Assembly (NCBI GenBank): GCA_965227875.1
Contig: OZ245783.1
Location: forward strand, 372,001-436,000
DNA from: G965227875 sp965227875
Lineage (GTDB): Bacteria > Pseudomonadota > Alphaproteobacteria > Rhizobiales > JAJFHC01
Reading direction: 5' to 3'
DNA length: 64,000 nt
Made by a program: the position numbers and the translations under genes. The notes under the pieces are model-generated. The model worked only from the letters and a program-made list of their open reading frames with translations, searched no databases and had not been told where the DNA came from. Of this stretch, positions 9,305-18,158 are shown one piece after another (position 1 is the first letter of the stretch; every line of letters begins with the position of its first letter).

Positions 9305-11017
9305 ATGACCGATGAAAAGAAACGCGGCTTCGGCCTCGGCCTGACGAATTACGGCGACCGGGATTTTTCGCTTTACCTGCGCCGCTCGTTCGCGAGCTCG
9401 ATGGGATATTCCCGCGAGATGCTCGGCAAGCCCATAGTCGGGATCGCCAATACCGGGTCCGGCTTCAACAACTGCCACCGGCATTTCCCGGAACTGCTCG
9501 AGGCGGTGAAGCGCGGCGTGCTCGCCGAGGGAGCCCTTCCGGTCGATTTTCCCACGGTGTCGCTGGGCGAGGTCTACCTGAACCCGACAAGCCTCAAGTT
9601 CCGCAACCTCATGTCCATGGACACAGAGGAGATGATCCGTGCCCAGCCCATGGACGCGGTGGTGCTGATGGGCGGCTGCGACAAGACCGTGCCGGCCCAG
9701 CTCATGGGAGCGGCCTCCGCCGACAAACCCGCCGTCCAGCTCGTCGCCGGCCCGATGATGACCTCCCGCCACGGCGAGGAACGTCTTGGCGCCTGCACCG
9801 ACTGCCGACGCTACTGGGCCAAGTACCGCGCCGGAGACATCGACAACGAGGAGATCAATCTCGTCGAGGGCCGTCTCGCGACCACCGCGGGCACGTGCGC
9901 GGTGATGGGCACCGCCTCGACCATGGCCTGCATCGCCGAAACGCTCGGCATGTCCCTTCCCGGCACCGCGGCTATTCCGGCGGTGCATGCCGACCGCCTG
10001 CGGGCGGCGGAGGCCTCGGGACGAATCGCCGCGCGCATGATCGCCAATCCGATCAAGCCATCGGAAATCATCACCCGGGATTCGGTGGAGAACGCGCTGC
10101 GCATGCTGCTCGCGCTCGGCGGGTCCACCAATGCCATCGTTCATCTGACCGCCGTGGCCGGTCGGCTGGGCATCGACATACCGCTCACCTGGCTCAACGA
10201 ACTCTCCGAGACGACGCCGGTTCTCGTCAACCTGAAACCGGTGGGATCGCACTACATGGAAGACTTCTTCGCGGCCGGAGGCGTCGGCGCGGTCCTGCGG
10301 GAACTCAAGCCGCTGCTGAATCTCGACTGCATGACGGTCACCGGACAGACCCTCGGCGACCGGCTCGCCGACGAACCCGGCTATGTCGACCGCAACGTCA
10401 TCGCGCCGGCCTCCGAACCGCTCGAACCCAAGGGCGGGCTGGTCGCCCTGTTCGGCTCGCTGGCGCCCGGTGGCGCGATCCTGAAGCGCTCAGCGGCCGA
10501 TCCGAGCCTGTTCGAGAAGGAAGGCCGCGCGGTCGTGTTTTCCTCGCTCGAGGACCTCGCCAACCGGATGGACGACCCCGACCTGGACATTACGGCTGAC
10601 GACTTCATGGTGCTCCAGAACGCCGGTCCGCGCAGTCCCTCCGGCATGCCGGAAGCGGGTTACCTGCCGATCCCGAAGAAGCTCGCCAGCGCCGGCCTGA
10701 AGGACATGGTCCGCATTTCCGACGCCCGCATGTCCGGCACGGCCTTTGGCACGATCGTCCTGCATGTCACCCCGGAAGCCGCCGTCGGTGGCCCCCTGGC
10801 GCTCGTGCGCACCGGGGACCGGATCCGCATATCGGTCGAGAACAAGACCCTCGACCTGCTGGTCGACGAAGCTGAACTGGAGCAACGGAAGGCGGCGTTC
10901 AGCACCGATCTCGCCGAACGCGAAAAGGCACGCGGCTATTCCGGCCTCTACGCCCGGGAGGTTCTGCAGGCCGACGAAGGCTGCGACTTCGCGTTCCTCA
11001 AGCCACAGGCCGGCTGA
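9305..11017 (+). CDS. IlvD/Edd family sugar-acid dehydratase (2Fe-2S type)
   Basis: A 570-residue dehydratase like L-arabinonate or dihydroxy-acid dehydratase. The three cluster cysteines are visible in NCHRHF, MGGCDKTVP and GTCAVMGTAS, with the Mg-binding Lys in the CDK motif; the serine base lies in SDARMSGTAFG. This set marks the [2Fe-2S] sugar-acid branch, not the [4Fe-4S] Edd branch, and no branched-chain amino-acid genes are nearby, so a sugar acid is the likelier substrate. The start was chosen at MTDEKKRGFG, since upstream open frame is antisense to the divergent enolase-family gene. Together with that gene it probably forms a shared sugar-acid route. Confidence 0.9.
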   Translation: MTDEKKRGFGLGLTNYGDRDFSLYLRRSFASSMGYSREMLGKPIVGIANTGSGFNNCHRHFPELLEAVKRGVLAEGALPVDFPTVSLGEVYLNPTSLKFRNLMSMDTEEMIRAQPMDAVVLMGGCDKTVPAQLMGAASADKPAVQLVAGPMMTSRHGEERLGACTDCRRYWAKYRAGDIDNEEINLVEGRLATTAGTCAVMGTASTMACIAETLGMSLPGTAAIPAVHADRLRAAEASGRIAARMIANPIKPSEIITRDSVENALRMLLALGGSTNAIVHLTAVAGRLGIDIPLTWLNELSETTPVLVNLKPVGSHYMEDFFAAGGVGAVLRELKPLLNLDCMTVTGQTLGDRLADEPGYVDRNVIAPASEPLEPKGGLVALFGSLAPGGAILKRSAADPSLFEKEGRAVVFSSLEDLANRMDDPDLDITADDFMVLQNAGPRSPSGMPEAGYLPIPKKLASAGLKDMVRISDARMSGTAFGTIVLHVTPEAAVGGPLALVRTGDRIRISVENKTLDLLVDEAELEQRKAAFSTDLAEREKARGYSGLYAREVLQADEGCDFAFLKPQAG

Positions 11018-11047
11018 CCGAAGGTCTGTCGTCCCCGCCCGTCGCGT

Positions 11048-11452
11048 CTATCTCGCGGGCACGTGCGTCGTCGTCATGGAGACCAGCAGCCGCCCGTCGT
11101 GACCGGTGACCTCTGTGCGGATGACGATCAGGTTCTTCCCGCGCCTGACAGGATGCGCGATGGCGACGAGTTCGCCGTCGCGCTGGTTCCCCGCAAGCAC
11201 GGTATGAAGATCGACAGCGAGGGGAAAGCCCTGCCCGTCTTCGCCGACATTGGCAGGATCACCGATCGCGCAGACCGTCGCGGTCACGTCGGCAAACCAG
11301 ATCATGGCGCCGGCATGGACGGTGCCGAAGGGGTTGAGGATACCGTCGGTGACGGGCATCCGGGCGATGACCCGTTCCTTGGACCTGGATTCGATTGTGA
11401 AGGCGATCTCTCCCTTCACATGGTCGGTGGTCAGCCTGTCGCGAACGTTCAT
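11048..11452 (-). CDS. PaaI-type hotdog thioesterase
   Basis: A 134-residue single hotdog-fold protein. The family motif NPFGTVHAGAMIWFADVTA carries the usual helix with an acidic residue that acts in acyl-CoA hydrolysis. Such enzymes release free acids from small or aromatic acyl-CoAs in the cytoplasm. The start MNVRDRLTTDH follows GGGAG upstream. It is the last gene of a leftward group (CoA transferase, membrane protein, GlcG-like protein, thioesterase); spacing from the GlcG-like stop is 35 bases. Confidence 0.85.
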   Translation of the reverse strand: MNVRDRLTTDHVKGEIAFTIESRSKERVIARMPVTDGILNPFGTVHAGAMIWFADVTATVCAIGDPANVGEDGQGFPLAVDLHTVLAGNQRDGELVAIAHPVRRGKNLIVIRTEVTGHDGRLLVSMTTTHVPAR

Positions 11453-11487
11453 TCCTGTGGGCTCCCGCTTGCCGGCCCGGGACGTGG

Positions 11488-11922
11488 TCAGCCCCCGGTG
11501 TCGGCAGCATACCCTGCCGCCTCGATCCCCGCCACGACACATGTTTCGTCATTGTCCGACGTGTCTCCGGTCATGCCCACCGCTCCGGCGATGCCCCCGT
11601 CCGCGTCGCGCACCAGAACACCGCCCGGCACCGGCACGAGCGCACCGCCAGCGAGTTCGTTCATCGCCCCGATGAAATAGGGCTGTTCCTGCGCCCGGTT
11701 GAAAAGCGACCGCGAGCCCAGGCCCATGGCATAGGCGCCATAGGCCTTGCCATGGGCGATCTTGAACCGCATGGCGCTGGCGCCGTCCTGACACTCGCAG
11801 GCCTTCACGGAACCCCTGGCGTCGAGAACCACGACGGCCATGGGCTTGAGGTTCATTTCCGTTGCCCGCGACAGGGCCGTGGCCACGATGGTGCGGGCCT
11901 CTTCCAGGGTTACGCTCTTCAT
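11488..11922 (-). CDS. GlcG/HbpS-family protein
   Basis: A 144-residue protein of the GlcG/HbpS fold (small heme- or cofactor-binding proteins, also found by glycolate and corrinoid genes). Motifs seen: LTLEEAR-like start, VVVLDARGSVKA, FKIAHGKAYGA, and the glycine-rich end GGVLVRDADGGIAGAVGMTGDTSDND, which is the family hallmark. No signal peptide is seen, unlike the secreted HbpS. The start codon overlaps the stop of the upstream membrane-protein gene (ATGA), which implies linked translation. Function in this context is unknown. Confidence 0.85.
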   Translation of the reverse strand: MKSVTLEEARTIVATALSRATEMNLKPMAVVVLDARGSVKACECQDGASAMRFKIAHGKAYGAYAMGLGSRSLFNRAQEQPYFIGAMNELAGGALVPVPGGVLVRDADGGIAGAVGMTGDTSDNDETCVVAGIEAAGYAADTGG

Positions 11923-12959
11923 AGTCCGTTTTCTTCCTCTTTTTGTCCGGCCTCGCGAGAGGCTTCTTCCAGCAGTCTTCGCCGCGCCCGCAGCCGCAGG
12001 CCGCGCAATCCGTCGATGATCAGGAGCATGATGGCTTCCGCCAGGAAAGCGAGCCCGAGACCGAGAACCGAGGAGGCCGCTATGATGACCGCCTCCTTGC
12101 GGTTTTCCCAGTTGGTGTGCCGCACCTCCATGCGCAGCGAGGCGCCTATGGCGGGCACCTTGAGTATCGCTTCGGTCGTGCCCCGCCTGTCTTCCTCGAA
12201 AAGGCTCTGGCGTGTGTCGCTGCTCCAGTGATGGCGGTAGGTCACCAACTCGAAACCGGGGAAGAACGAGACGTCCATCTTCTCCGCGTTTCGCGCCTTG
12301 TCGATCTGCTGCGACGTCAGGAAATTCGCCTGGGGATCCAGTTCCGTGTCCGGTTTGCCGGCCACGTCGAGATGGACCATGTAGACCGGATAGAGGTCGA
12401 ACGGCAGGTAGGGAATACGCTTCACCGGCTCGAATATGTCGGGAAGCTGCAGGTAGCCGTGGACCGCCGGGCCGGACACGCCGCCCGCGTCGCGCAACTC
12501 GGGATAGGGCTTGAACGGCAGCTCGAAGCGATAGGCCGACTTCGTTCCCGCGTCCTCGTACTGCGTCGGATGGGCCCTGTAGGAATCCACCTCGAATGCG
12601 GTCGACAGCGGGAGGCTCTTTCCGTCCACCACCTTGACGTCGATGGTGGCCTTGGAACAGAAGGCGTTCTGCCCCCCGTCGAAGGTGAATTCGATATCGG
12701 TCTGGAACGGCCCGGCGCCGACCCTGCGGACATCGAGGCGCGGCACCACGCCGCAATCGGAATTCAGGGCCAGCAGCACGGACGGCCCCTTGTCGAAATA
12801 GAGCCGGTCGGTTTCCCCGAGTGCACCGGCGATGATCTCGATCGACACCCAGATCAGGAGGATGGACATCACCAGCGGGATGACGACCGGCGTCGCGCCC
12901 CACATCAGGAGGCGCCGGTGCATCCGGCCTACCGTCGTCAGCTTGATGGGATTGACCAT
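11919..12959 (-). CDS. Unknown membrane protein with two helices and a large periplasmic domain
   Basis: A 346-residue protein not recognised as a named family. Hydrophobic segments lie at about residues 22-45 and 287-313, leaving roughly 240 residues between them on the periplasmic side by the positive-inside rule (RMHRR before the first, RLRARRR after the second). The outer domain has two cysteines (C69 and C101) that could form a disulfide. The tail is highly charged. Translation is coupled by an ATGA overlap to the GlcG/HbpS gene, so a membrane sensor or carrier working with that small protein is possible, but this is inference. Confidence 0.75.
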   Translation of the reverse strand: MVNPIKLTTVGRMHRRLLMWGATPVVIPLVMSILLIWVSIEIIAGALGETDRLYFDKGPSVLLALNSDCGVVPRLDVRRVGAGPFQTDIEFTFDGGQNAFCSKATIDVKVVDGKSLPLSTAFEVDSYRAHPTQYEDAGTKSAYRFELPFKPYPELRDAGGVSGPAVHGYLQLPDIFEPVKRIPYLPFDLYPVYMVHLDVAGKPDTELDPQANFLTSQQIDKARNAEKMDVSFFPGFELVTYRHHWSSDTRQSLFEEDRRGTTEAILKVPAIGASLRMEVRHTNWENRKEAVIIAASSVLGLGLAFLAEAIMLLIIDGLRGLRLRARRRLLEEASREAGQKEEENGL

Positions 12960-12978
12960 GCCGTGCCGTCCGGACTTC

Positions 12979-14193
12979 CTAAGCGGCTATCGCGGCCCCC
13001 GCGTTCACGATCGCCTCGACCCTGTCCTCGTCGTAGCCGAGTTCGGCGAGAACCTCACGCGTATGCTGCCCGAAGACAGGGGCCGGCCTAAAGACGCCGC
13101 CGGGCGTACCGTGAAACTTCACGGGCGTCCCGATCGTTTTCACCTCGCCCGCCACCGGATGGGTCGTCTGCGTCACCATCTCGCGGGCCAGAGTCTGGGG
13201 ATGCGTGTGCATTTCGTTGATCGAGAGCACGGGTCCCGCGGGCACGCCCGCCTCGTCCAGCAGAGCGATCCACTCGTCTGTCGACTTCGTCGAGAAGTAG
13301 CCGTTGAGAACGTCTTCCAGCTCGAGCCGGTTGGCCATTCGCGCACCGTTGACGGCGAAACGCTCGTCTTCGGCCAGATGCTCCGCGCCCAGCACCTTCA
13401 GTGTCCTCTCCCAGTTTGTCTGGTTGGCCGCGCCGAGATTGATCCAGCCGTCGGCGGTGCGGAACGCCTGGTAGGGGGCGTTGAGCGGATGGGCGGACCC
13501 CATCGGTCCCGGCGGGTTCCCGGTGGCGAAGCCGATCGCCGACTGCCAGTAGGTGTGGGTGATGCCGGCCTCGAAAAGCGACGTGTCCACCCGCTGCCCC
13601 ATTCCGGTCTGGAGCTTGTGCGCATAGGCCGCCGAGCACCCCATGGCGGCCAGAATACCCGCGGTGATGTCGGAGACGGGCGCGCCCACCTTGACCGGCG
13701 GGCGTCCCTCGGCTTCGCCGGTGATCGCCATGAGGCCGGACATGCCCTGGGCGATGAGATCGAAACCGCCCTTGTCGGCATAGGGACCGGTACGGCCGTA
13801 GCCCGAAACCTCGCAATAGATCAGCCCGGGATTGATCTCCCTGAGCCGGTCGTATCCCAGTCCGAGTTTCGACATGGTGTCCCGGCGATAGTTCTCGATC
13901 AGGCAATCCGCGCCGCGCACGAGGTCGAGAAGGACCTCCTTGCCGTCGGGCGCCTTGAGGTCGAGGGCGATGCCGCGCTTGTTGCGGTTCATCATCATGA
14001 ACGCGGCCGACTCGCCATTGATGTCCGGCGGCAGGAACCGGCGCGTATCGTCACCGCCGTTTGCCTTCTCGACCTTGATCACGTCCGCGCCCATGTCGGC
14101 GAGCATCAGACCGCAAACGGGGCCAGCCATGATGTGGGACAGTTCGATGACCCTCATGCCCGTAAGCGGACCGCTGCGTTCCCTGACGGTCAT
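12979..14193 (-). CDS. CaiB/BaiF family (class III) CoA transferase
   Basis: A 404-residue protein of the formyl-CoA transferase family, which moves CoA from one acyl-CoA to a free acid. Visible: GMRVIELSHIMAGPVCG, LADMGADVIKVE, NRNKRGIALDLK, and the region GPYADKGGFDLIAQGMSG with the conserved catalytic Asp. The start MTVRERSGPL was chosen because it overlaps the stop of the crotonase gene upstream (ATGA); an in-frame extension to 14268 lies inside that gene. Coupling to a crotonase-fold gene resembles carnitine or branched-acid activation modules. Donor and acceptor acids are unknown. Confidence 0.9.
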   Translation of the reverse strand: MTVRERSGPLTGMRVIELSHIMAGPVCGLMLADMGADVIKVEKANGGDDTRRFLPPDINGESAAFMMMNRNKRGIALDLKAPDGKEVLLDLVRGADCLIENYRRDTMSKLGLGYDRLREINPGLIYCEVSGYGRTGPYADKGGFDLIAQGMSGLMAITGEAEGRPPVKVGAPVSDITAGILAAMGCSAAYAHKLQTGMGQRVDTSLFEAGITHTYWQSAIGFATGNPPGPMGSAHPLNAPYQAFRTADGWINLGAANQTNWERTLKVLGAEHLAEDERFAVNGARMANRLELEDVLNGYFSTKSTDEWIALLDEAGVPAGPVLSINEMHTHPQTLAREMVTQTTHPVAGEVKTIGTPVKFHGTPGGVFRPAPVFGQHTREVLAELGYDEDRVEAIVNAGAAIAA

Positions 14194-15008
14194 TGGCCCT
14201 TCCATTCCGGCTTGCGTTTGGCGAGGAAAGCCTCGAGTCCTTCGCGGAAATCCTCGCTCGTGTAGCACATGGTGATCAGGTCCTCATCCGGCGCGGCCTG
14301 GTTGTGCACCCGCATCCGGCGCAGGGCCTCCTTCGTCGCCTGCAGGGTGAGCGGCGCATGCCCGGCAAGCTTCACGGCAAGTTCGCGCGCTTTCTCCCGC
14401 AGGGTCGCCGCATCGTCGAAAATCTCCGACACGAGCCCTGCGGCCATCGCCTCTTCCGCGCCCACGAGGCGCGAGGTGAAGATGAGCTCGCGCGTGCGGC
14501 CTGCCCCGATCAGCGCCACCAGACGGCCAAGACTGGCACTCGACAGACAATTGCCGAGGGTGCGCGCTATGGGAAACCCGAAGCGCAGGTCGGACGTGGC
14601 AAGCCGCAGGTCGCAGGTCGCCGCAATCGCCGCCCCGCCCCCGGTACATGCCCCCGCCATGGCGGCGATGGTCGGCAGCGGGCAGGTTTCCACCGCTGTC
14701 AGAACCGCATCGATGCGGCTCTCATAGGCAAGCGCATCGTCGGCGGACCTGAACTCCCGAAATCTCGAAATGTCCGTCCCCGCGGCAAAGGCCTTGTCGC
14801 CGGCACCCGTCACCACGATGGCCTTGAGACCGGGCATTTCTGCGGCGGAACCGCAGATTTCCGCCAGACGGTCGTACATCTCGAACGTCAGGGCGTTGCG
14901 CGCCTGCGGCCGGTTCAGGGTTATCGTGCCGATAGCGTCCGAAATCTCGAACAGGATGTCCTCCTGCCCGCTGTCCTGCCCGGCCGTCGCGTCCATCGTC
15001 CCCGTCAT
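14190..15008 (-). CDS. Crotonase-fold protein (enoyl-CoA hydratase family) lacking the usual glutamates
   Basis: A 272-residue crotonase. The oxyanion-hole region AFAAGTDISRF and MAGACTGGGAAIAATCD are present. In hydratases the pattern is GGGxEL and later PExxLG; here these read GGGAAIA and FPIARTLG, so both catalytic Glu positions are replaced. It may carry out another crotonase-type reaction (isomerisation, lyase or hydrolase) rather than hydration. The start MTGTMDATAG has AGAGGA directly upstream; the frame runs further back but without support. It is translationally coupled to the CaiB-type transferase, so it probably acts on the CoA ester that enzyme makes. Confidence 0.88.
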   Translation of the reverse strand: MTGTMDATAGQDSGQEDILFEISDAIGTITLNRPQARNALTFEMYDRLAEICGSAAEMPGLKAIVVTGAGDKAFAAGTDISRFREFRSADDALAYESRIDAVLTAVETCPLPTIAAMAGACTGGGAAIAATCDLRLATSDLRFGFPIARTLGNCLSSASLGRLVALIGAGRTRELIFTSRLVGAEEAMAAGLVSEIFDDAATLREKARELAVKLAGHAPLTLQATKEALRRMRVHNQAAPDEDLITMCYTSEDFREGLEAFLAKRKPEWKGQ

Positions 15009-15236
15009 CTGTCCTCTTCGCATCATTGCGGCACCGTCACCGGCATACCCGCATCCAGCCTCATCTTGTGCACAAGGCAGCGAACTCCGACAAGGCCCGA
15101 CATGGCGCAGGTGTCCCGCCGGACGGAAACACGCATGCGTGCAGCACACGTCCGCCATGTCGAATACGCGCTGGTTGCCAGCACCGGCGATCGCCTAGAC
15201 TGCGGCGATCACTGCATATTTGGAGACGGCCAAACC

Positions 15237-16148
15237 ATGAGCGTCACGGCCACGGCTTCCCCGGCCGGCGAAAACACCACGGTCGGCATCGCCTGGATGC
15301 TGATGACGATTTTCTGGTTCGTCACGCTCGACGCCGCGGCCAAGGTTCTCCTCGCCCATTATCCGGTGGTGCAGGTCGTGTGGGCACGGTTCTTCTTCCA
15401 CCTCCTGGCGGTCGCTCTCATCCTGGGCACAAGCCTGCGCCGCCACGCCAGGAGCGCAAATCCGCGTCTGCAACTGGCGCGTTCGGTGCTGATGGGGACC
15501 ACGACGTCGCTCTTCTTTCTCGGCCTCCAGTCGACGACGCTGGCGATGGCGTCGACGATCATGTTCATGTCGCCGATCCTCGTCACGGTTCTCGCCATTC
15601 CGATGCTGGGCGAACAGGTCGGCCTGCGCCGCTGGATGGGAGTTCTCCTGGGCTTCGCCGGAGCGCTGATCGTCATCAGGCCGGGCCTCGACGGCTTCAA
15701 CATCGGTTCCGTGTTTCTCTTTGCGGCCGCCTGCAGCAACGCGCTCTACCAGATCACCACGCGTCAGTTACGCCACCAGGACGGCCAGATGACGACCTTG
15801 TTCTATACCGCGACCGTGGGCACGGTGGTCCTCACGGCCGTCGTTCCGTTCGAGTGGGTCCCTCCGGGCCTGCCCGACTTCGGCCTCATGGTGCTGCTCG
15901 GGCTTGTCGGCGGTATCGGCCATCTGTGCCTGATCCGGGCCTTCCAGGCCGCACCGGCCTCCGTCGTCGTGCCCTTCAGCTACACGTCGTTGATCTGGGC
16001 GACGCTGTTCGGCTACAGCCTCTTCGGTGAACTTCCCGACCGCTGGACCCTCACGGGCGCCGCCCTGATCGTCGCCAGCGGACTGCACATCCTCTACCGC
16101 GAACGCAAGCTCCACAGGCGCACCGAAAAGGCGGCGACGATCCGCTGA
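15237..16148 (+). CDS. DMT-superfamily transporter (EamA domains)
   Basis: A 303-residue inner-membrane protein with ten hydrophobic segments arranged as two EamA repeats (first about residues 18-150, second about 160-290). Typical marks are RSVLMGTTTSLFFLGL, MSPILVTVLAIPMLGE with GFAGALIVIRPG, and FSYTSLIWATLFGYSLFGE near the end. EamA proteins export metabolites or amino acids. The ATG has GGAG 12 bases upstream. It is divergent from the crotonase/CoA-transferase group and lies before an acyl-CoA ligase. Substrate unknown; a second DMT carrier of similar layout is at 27380-28327. Confidence 0.88.
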   Translation: MSVTATASPAGENTTVGIAWMLMTIFWFVTLDAAAKVLLAHYPVVQVVWARFFFHLLAVALILGTSLRRHARSANPRLQLARSVLMGTTTSLFFLGLQSTTLAMASTIMFMSPILVTVLAIPMLGEQVGLRRWMGVLLGFAGALIVIRPGLDGFNIGSVFLFAAACSNALYQITTRQLRHQDGQMTTLFYTATVGTVVLTAVVPFEWVPPGLPDFGLMVLLGLVGGIGHLCLIRAFQAAPASVVVPFSYTSLIWATLFGYSLFGELPDRWTLTGAALIVASGLHILYRERKLHRRTEKAATIR

Positions 16149-16249
16149 CCGTCGGCTGAGGCGCTCGTCCTTTCGGTCTTGCGCGCCGGCATGACTTGCG
16201 CTCAATTGCTCCTTCATCGCCTGTTGGCGGTAGATTGAGGAGCGGACGT

Positions 16250-17803
16250 TTGAACGCGCCAGAACTGACCGGCCCCGGCGGGCAGACAATCTCCAGGCTG
16301 CACCATCTGCTCGACCACTGGAAGGACGTTGCACCGGACCGGCTCGCCGGCATCGACCATGACGGAACACGGCTCACCTTCGCACAGTTCGCGGACGCGG
16401 TGGACGACGCCGTCGGCGTACTGCAGAACGCCGCCGTGCGACCCGGCGACCGGGTCCTGATCGCCGCGGAGAACTCCGTGGCCCTCGTCGCCTTCGTCCT
16501 CGCCTCTTCCCGGCTCGACGCCTGGGCCCTGCTGGTCAACGCCCGCGTGACGGCGCGCGAACTGGCCGGCCTCGAGGACCATGCCCGGCCCCGGGCCGCG
16601 GTGTTCACCACCGCCTGCTCGGACGACGCCGTCGCCCACGCGCACGATCGAAAGGCCACCGCACGCAGCGCGGGCGCGTTCGGCGAGGTTACGGTCACAA
16701 CGCGGGACGACACGTCGAGCGAACCCTGCCACCAATCGGCCCGCGAACAGGTCGCCGCCCTCATCTACACGTCCGGGACGACCGGAAACCCCAAGGGCGT
16801 CATGCTCACCCACGCCAACCTGCTCTACATTTCCTGGGCCTCCGGCCACGCCCGCGGACTGCGCGCCGACGACCATTATTACGTCGCCCTGCCCGTCACG
16901 CACATTTTCGGATTTGCATCCATCTTTCTGGGGTCCCTGCGGGCCGGAGCGGTCATGGAATACGTCACCCGGTTCGACCCGCAAGCCGCCTTCGCCGCAT
17001 TCGCGGACCGGACGACCGCGTTCCCCGGCGTGCCCGCCATGTACGCCAGACTCATGGAATACGCACGCGCCAACGATATCGGCCCGGTGAACGCTCCCCA
17101 CCTGCGCTACATGTCTTCCGGCGGCGCACCGCTCGACCCGGACTGGAAGCGCCGGGTGGAGGCCTGCCTCGGTGTCACGCTCCACAATGGGTACGGCCTC
17201 ACCGAAGCCGCCCCGACGATTGCCGTCACCCGTTTCGGCGACAGCTACGACATCATCAATGTCGGCCGCCCGCTGCCCAACCAGGAGGTTCGTCTGGCCC
17301 CTGCGCCCGGTCGGGACGGGCTCGTCGACGGTGTGGGCGAGATCCTTGTCCGCGGCCCGAACGTGATGAAGGGCTACTACCGGAACCCGGAGGCGACCGC
17401 GGAGGCCCTCGATGCGGACGGCTTCCTGCATACGGGCGACCTCGGCCGCTTCAACGATGACGGAACGCTGTCCGTGGTCGGCCGCTGCAAGGAACTCATC
17501 ATCCGGTCCGGCTTCAACGTCTATCCGCCCGATGTCGAGGCGGCCATCAACGACCATCCGGCGGTCGTGCAGTCCGCCGTCGTCGGCCGCACCTGCCCCG
17601 ACGGGAACGAGGAGGTTCTGGCCTTCGTCGAAAGCCCGTCCGGGTCGGGTCTGGACGAGCCCCAGTTGCGCGAACATCTTGCCGGCCGGCTCGCCCCCTA
17701 CAAGCGGCCAGCGAGGATCGTGATCGCCGAGAAGCTGCCGGCTGCATCCACCGGAAAGCTCCTCAAGCACCTCATGATCGAAACCTTCGCCGACCGCCTC
17801 TAG
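16250..17803 (+). CDS. AMP-dependent acyl-CoA ligase/synthetase
   Basis: A 517-residue member of the ANL superfamily that activates a carboxylic acid with ATP and CoA. The phosphate loop IYTSGTTGNPKG, the NGYGLTEAAP motif, HTGDLGRFNDDG and the C-terminal Lys motif PAASTGKLLKH are all present. A TTG start at 16250 is proposed because GAGGAG stands 8 bases ahead of it; another TTG upstream at 16196 lacks such a site. Its place near the CoA transferase, crotonase and acyl-CoA dehydrogenases suggests it feeds acids into beta-oxidation. Acyl specificity cannot be told from the sequence. Confidence 0.9.
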   Translation: MNAPELTGPGGQTISRLHHLLDHWKDVAPDRLAGIDHDGTRLTFAQFADAVDDAVGVLQNAAVRPGDRVLIAAENSVALVAFVLASSRLDAWALLVNARVTARELAGLEDHARPRAAVFTTACSDDAVAHAHDRKATARSAGAFGEVTVTTRDDTSSEPCHQSAREQVAALIYTSGTTGNPKGVMLTHANLLYISWASGHARGLRADDHYYVALPVTHIFGFASIFLGSLRAGAVMEYVTRFDPQAAFAAFADRTTAFPGVPAMYARLMEYARANDIGPVNAPHLRYMSSGGAPLDPDWKRRVEACLGVTLHNGYGLTEAAPTIAVTRFGDSYDIINVGRPLPNQEVRLAPAPGRDGLVDGVGEILVRGPNVMKGYYRNPEATAEALDADGFLHTGDLGRFNDDGTLSVVGRCKELIIRSGFNVYPPDVEAAINDHPAVVQSAVVGRTCPDGNEEVLAFVESPSGSGLDEPQLREHLAGRLAPYKRPARIVIAEKLPAASTGKLLKHLMIETFADRL

Positions 17804-17804
17804 A

Positions 17805-18063
17805 GCGTGTCTCGCTTACATGGAAGCGCTTTGACCGCGTTTTTGCGTCTGCCGGCAAGGCGTGCGACCCGCCGTGGTCTGGTTGACCACAAGGGGCGCA
17901 CAACGCAGTCCGGTGGGCGCAAAAACTCGGCCTTCGGTGGGCCAAATCCGTCCGTCGGCCACGTTGCGGCGCTTGCGAGATGTCCCGCATCGCGCTGCGC
18001 ACCGCGCCTTGCCGAACGAACAGATTTGGAACCATCAAACGATTCCATGTAAGCGAGATACGC
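17805..18063. mobile_element. MITE-like element with 21-base terminal inverted repeats
   Basis: The left end (17805-17825) and the right end (18043-18063) are inverted copies that match at 20 of 21 positions and share TCTCGCTTACATGGAA. Similarity continues inward less exactly (GCGCTTTGA against TCGTTTGA). The 259-base interior has no convincing gene. No clear target-site duplication is visible. It lies between the acyl-CoA ligase and the small heat-shock gene. Reported as a small nonautonomous element; family unknown. Confidence 0.65.
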
Positions 18064-18081
18064 CCTAGGCCCGTAGTGGTC

Positions 18082-18095
18082 TTGATCTGCATCAA
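18082..18095. promoter_or_regulatory. FNR/FixK/Anr-type box
   Basis: TTGATCTGCATCAA is a full TTGAT-N4-ATCAA dyad, the consensus for oxygen-responsive CRP/FNR regulators of proteobacteria. It lies about 63 bases before the proposed start of the Hsp20 gene and 19 bases after the MITE-like element, a fitting place for an activator site. Confidence 0.75.
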
Positions 18096-18158
18096 GGCAG
18101 GTCAGCCTCCGGCCCGGTGAAATCCGGCCATGACCAACCTGTCGATATGGAGGTGCAG

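Noticed and set aside
9146..10252. Upstream extension of the enolase-superfamily frame to 767 residues
   Set aside because: The extra part is antisense to the IlvD/Edd dehydratase gene and has no domain; the family N-terminus starts at MAKITALETLR with a ribosome site.
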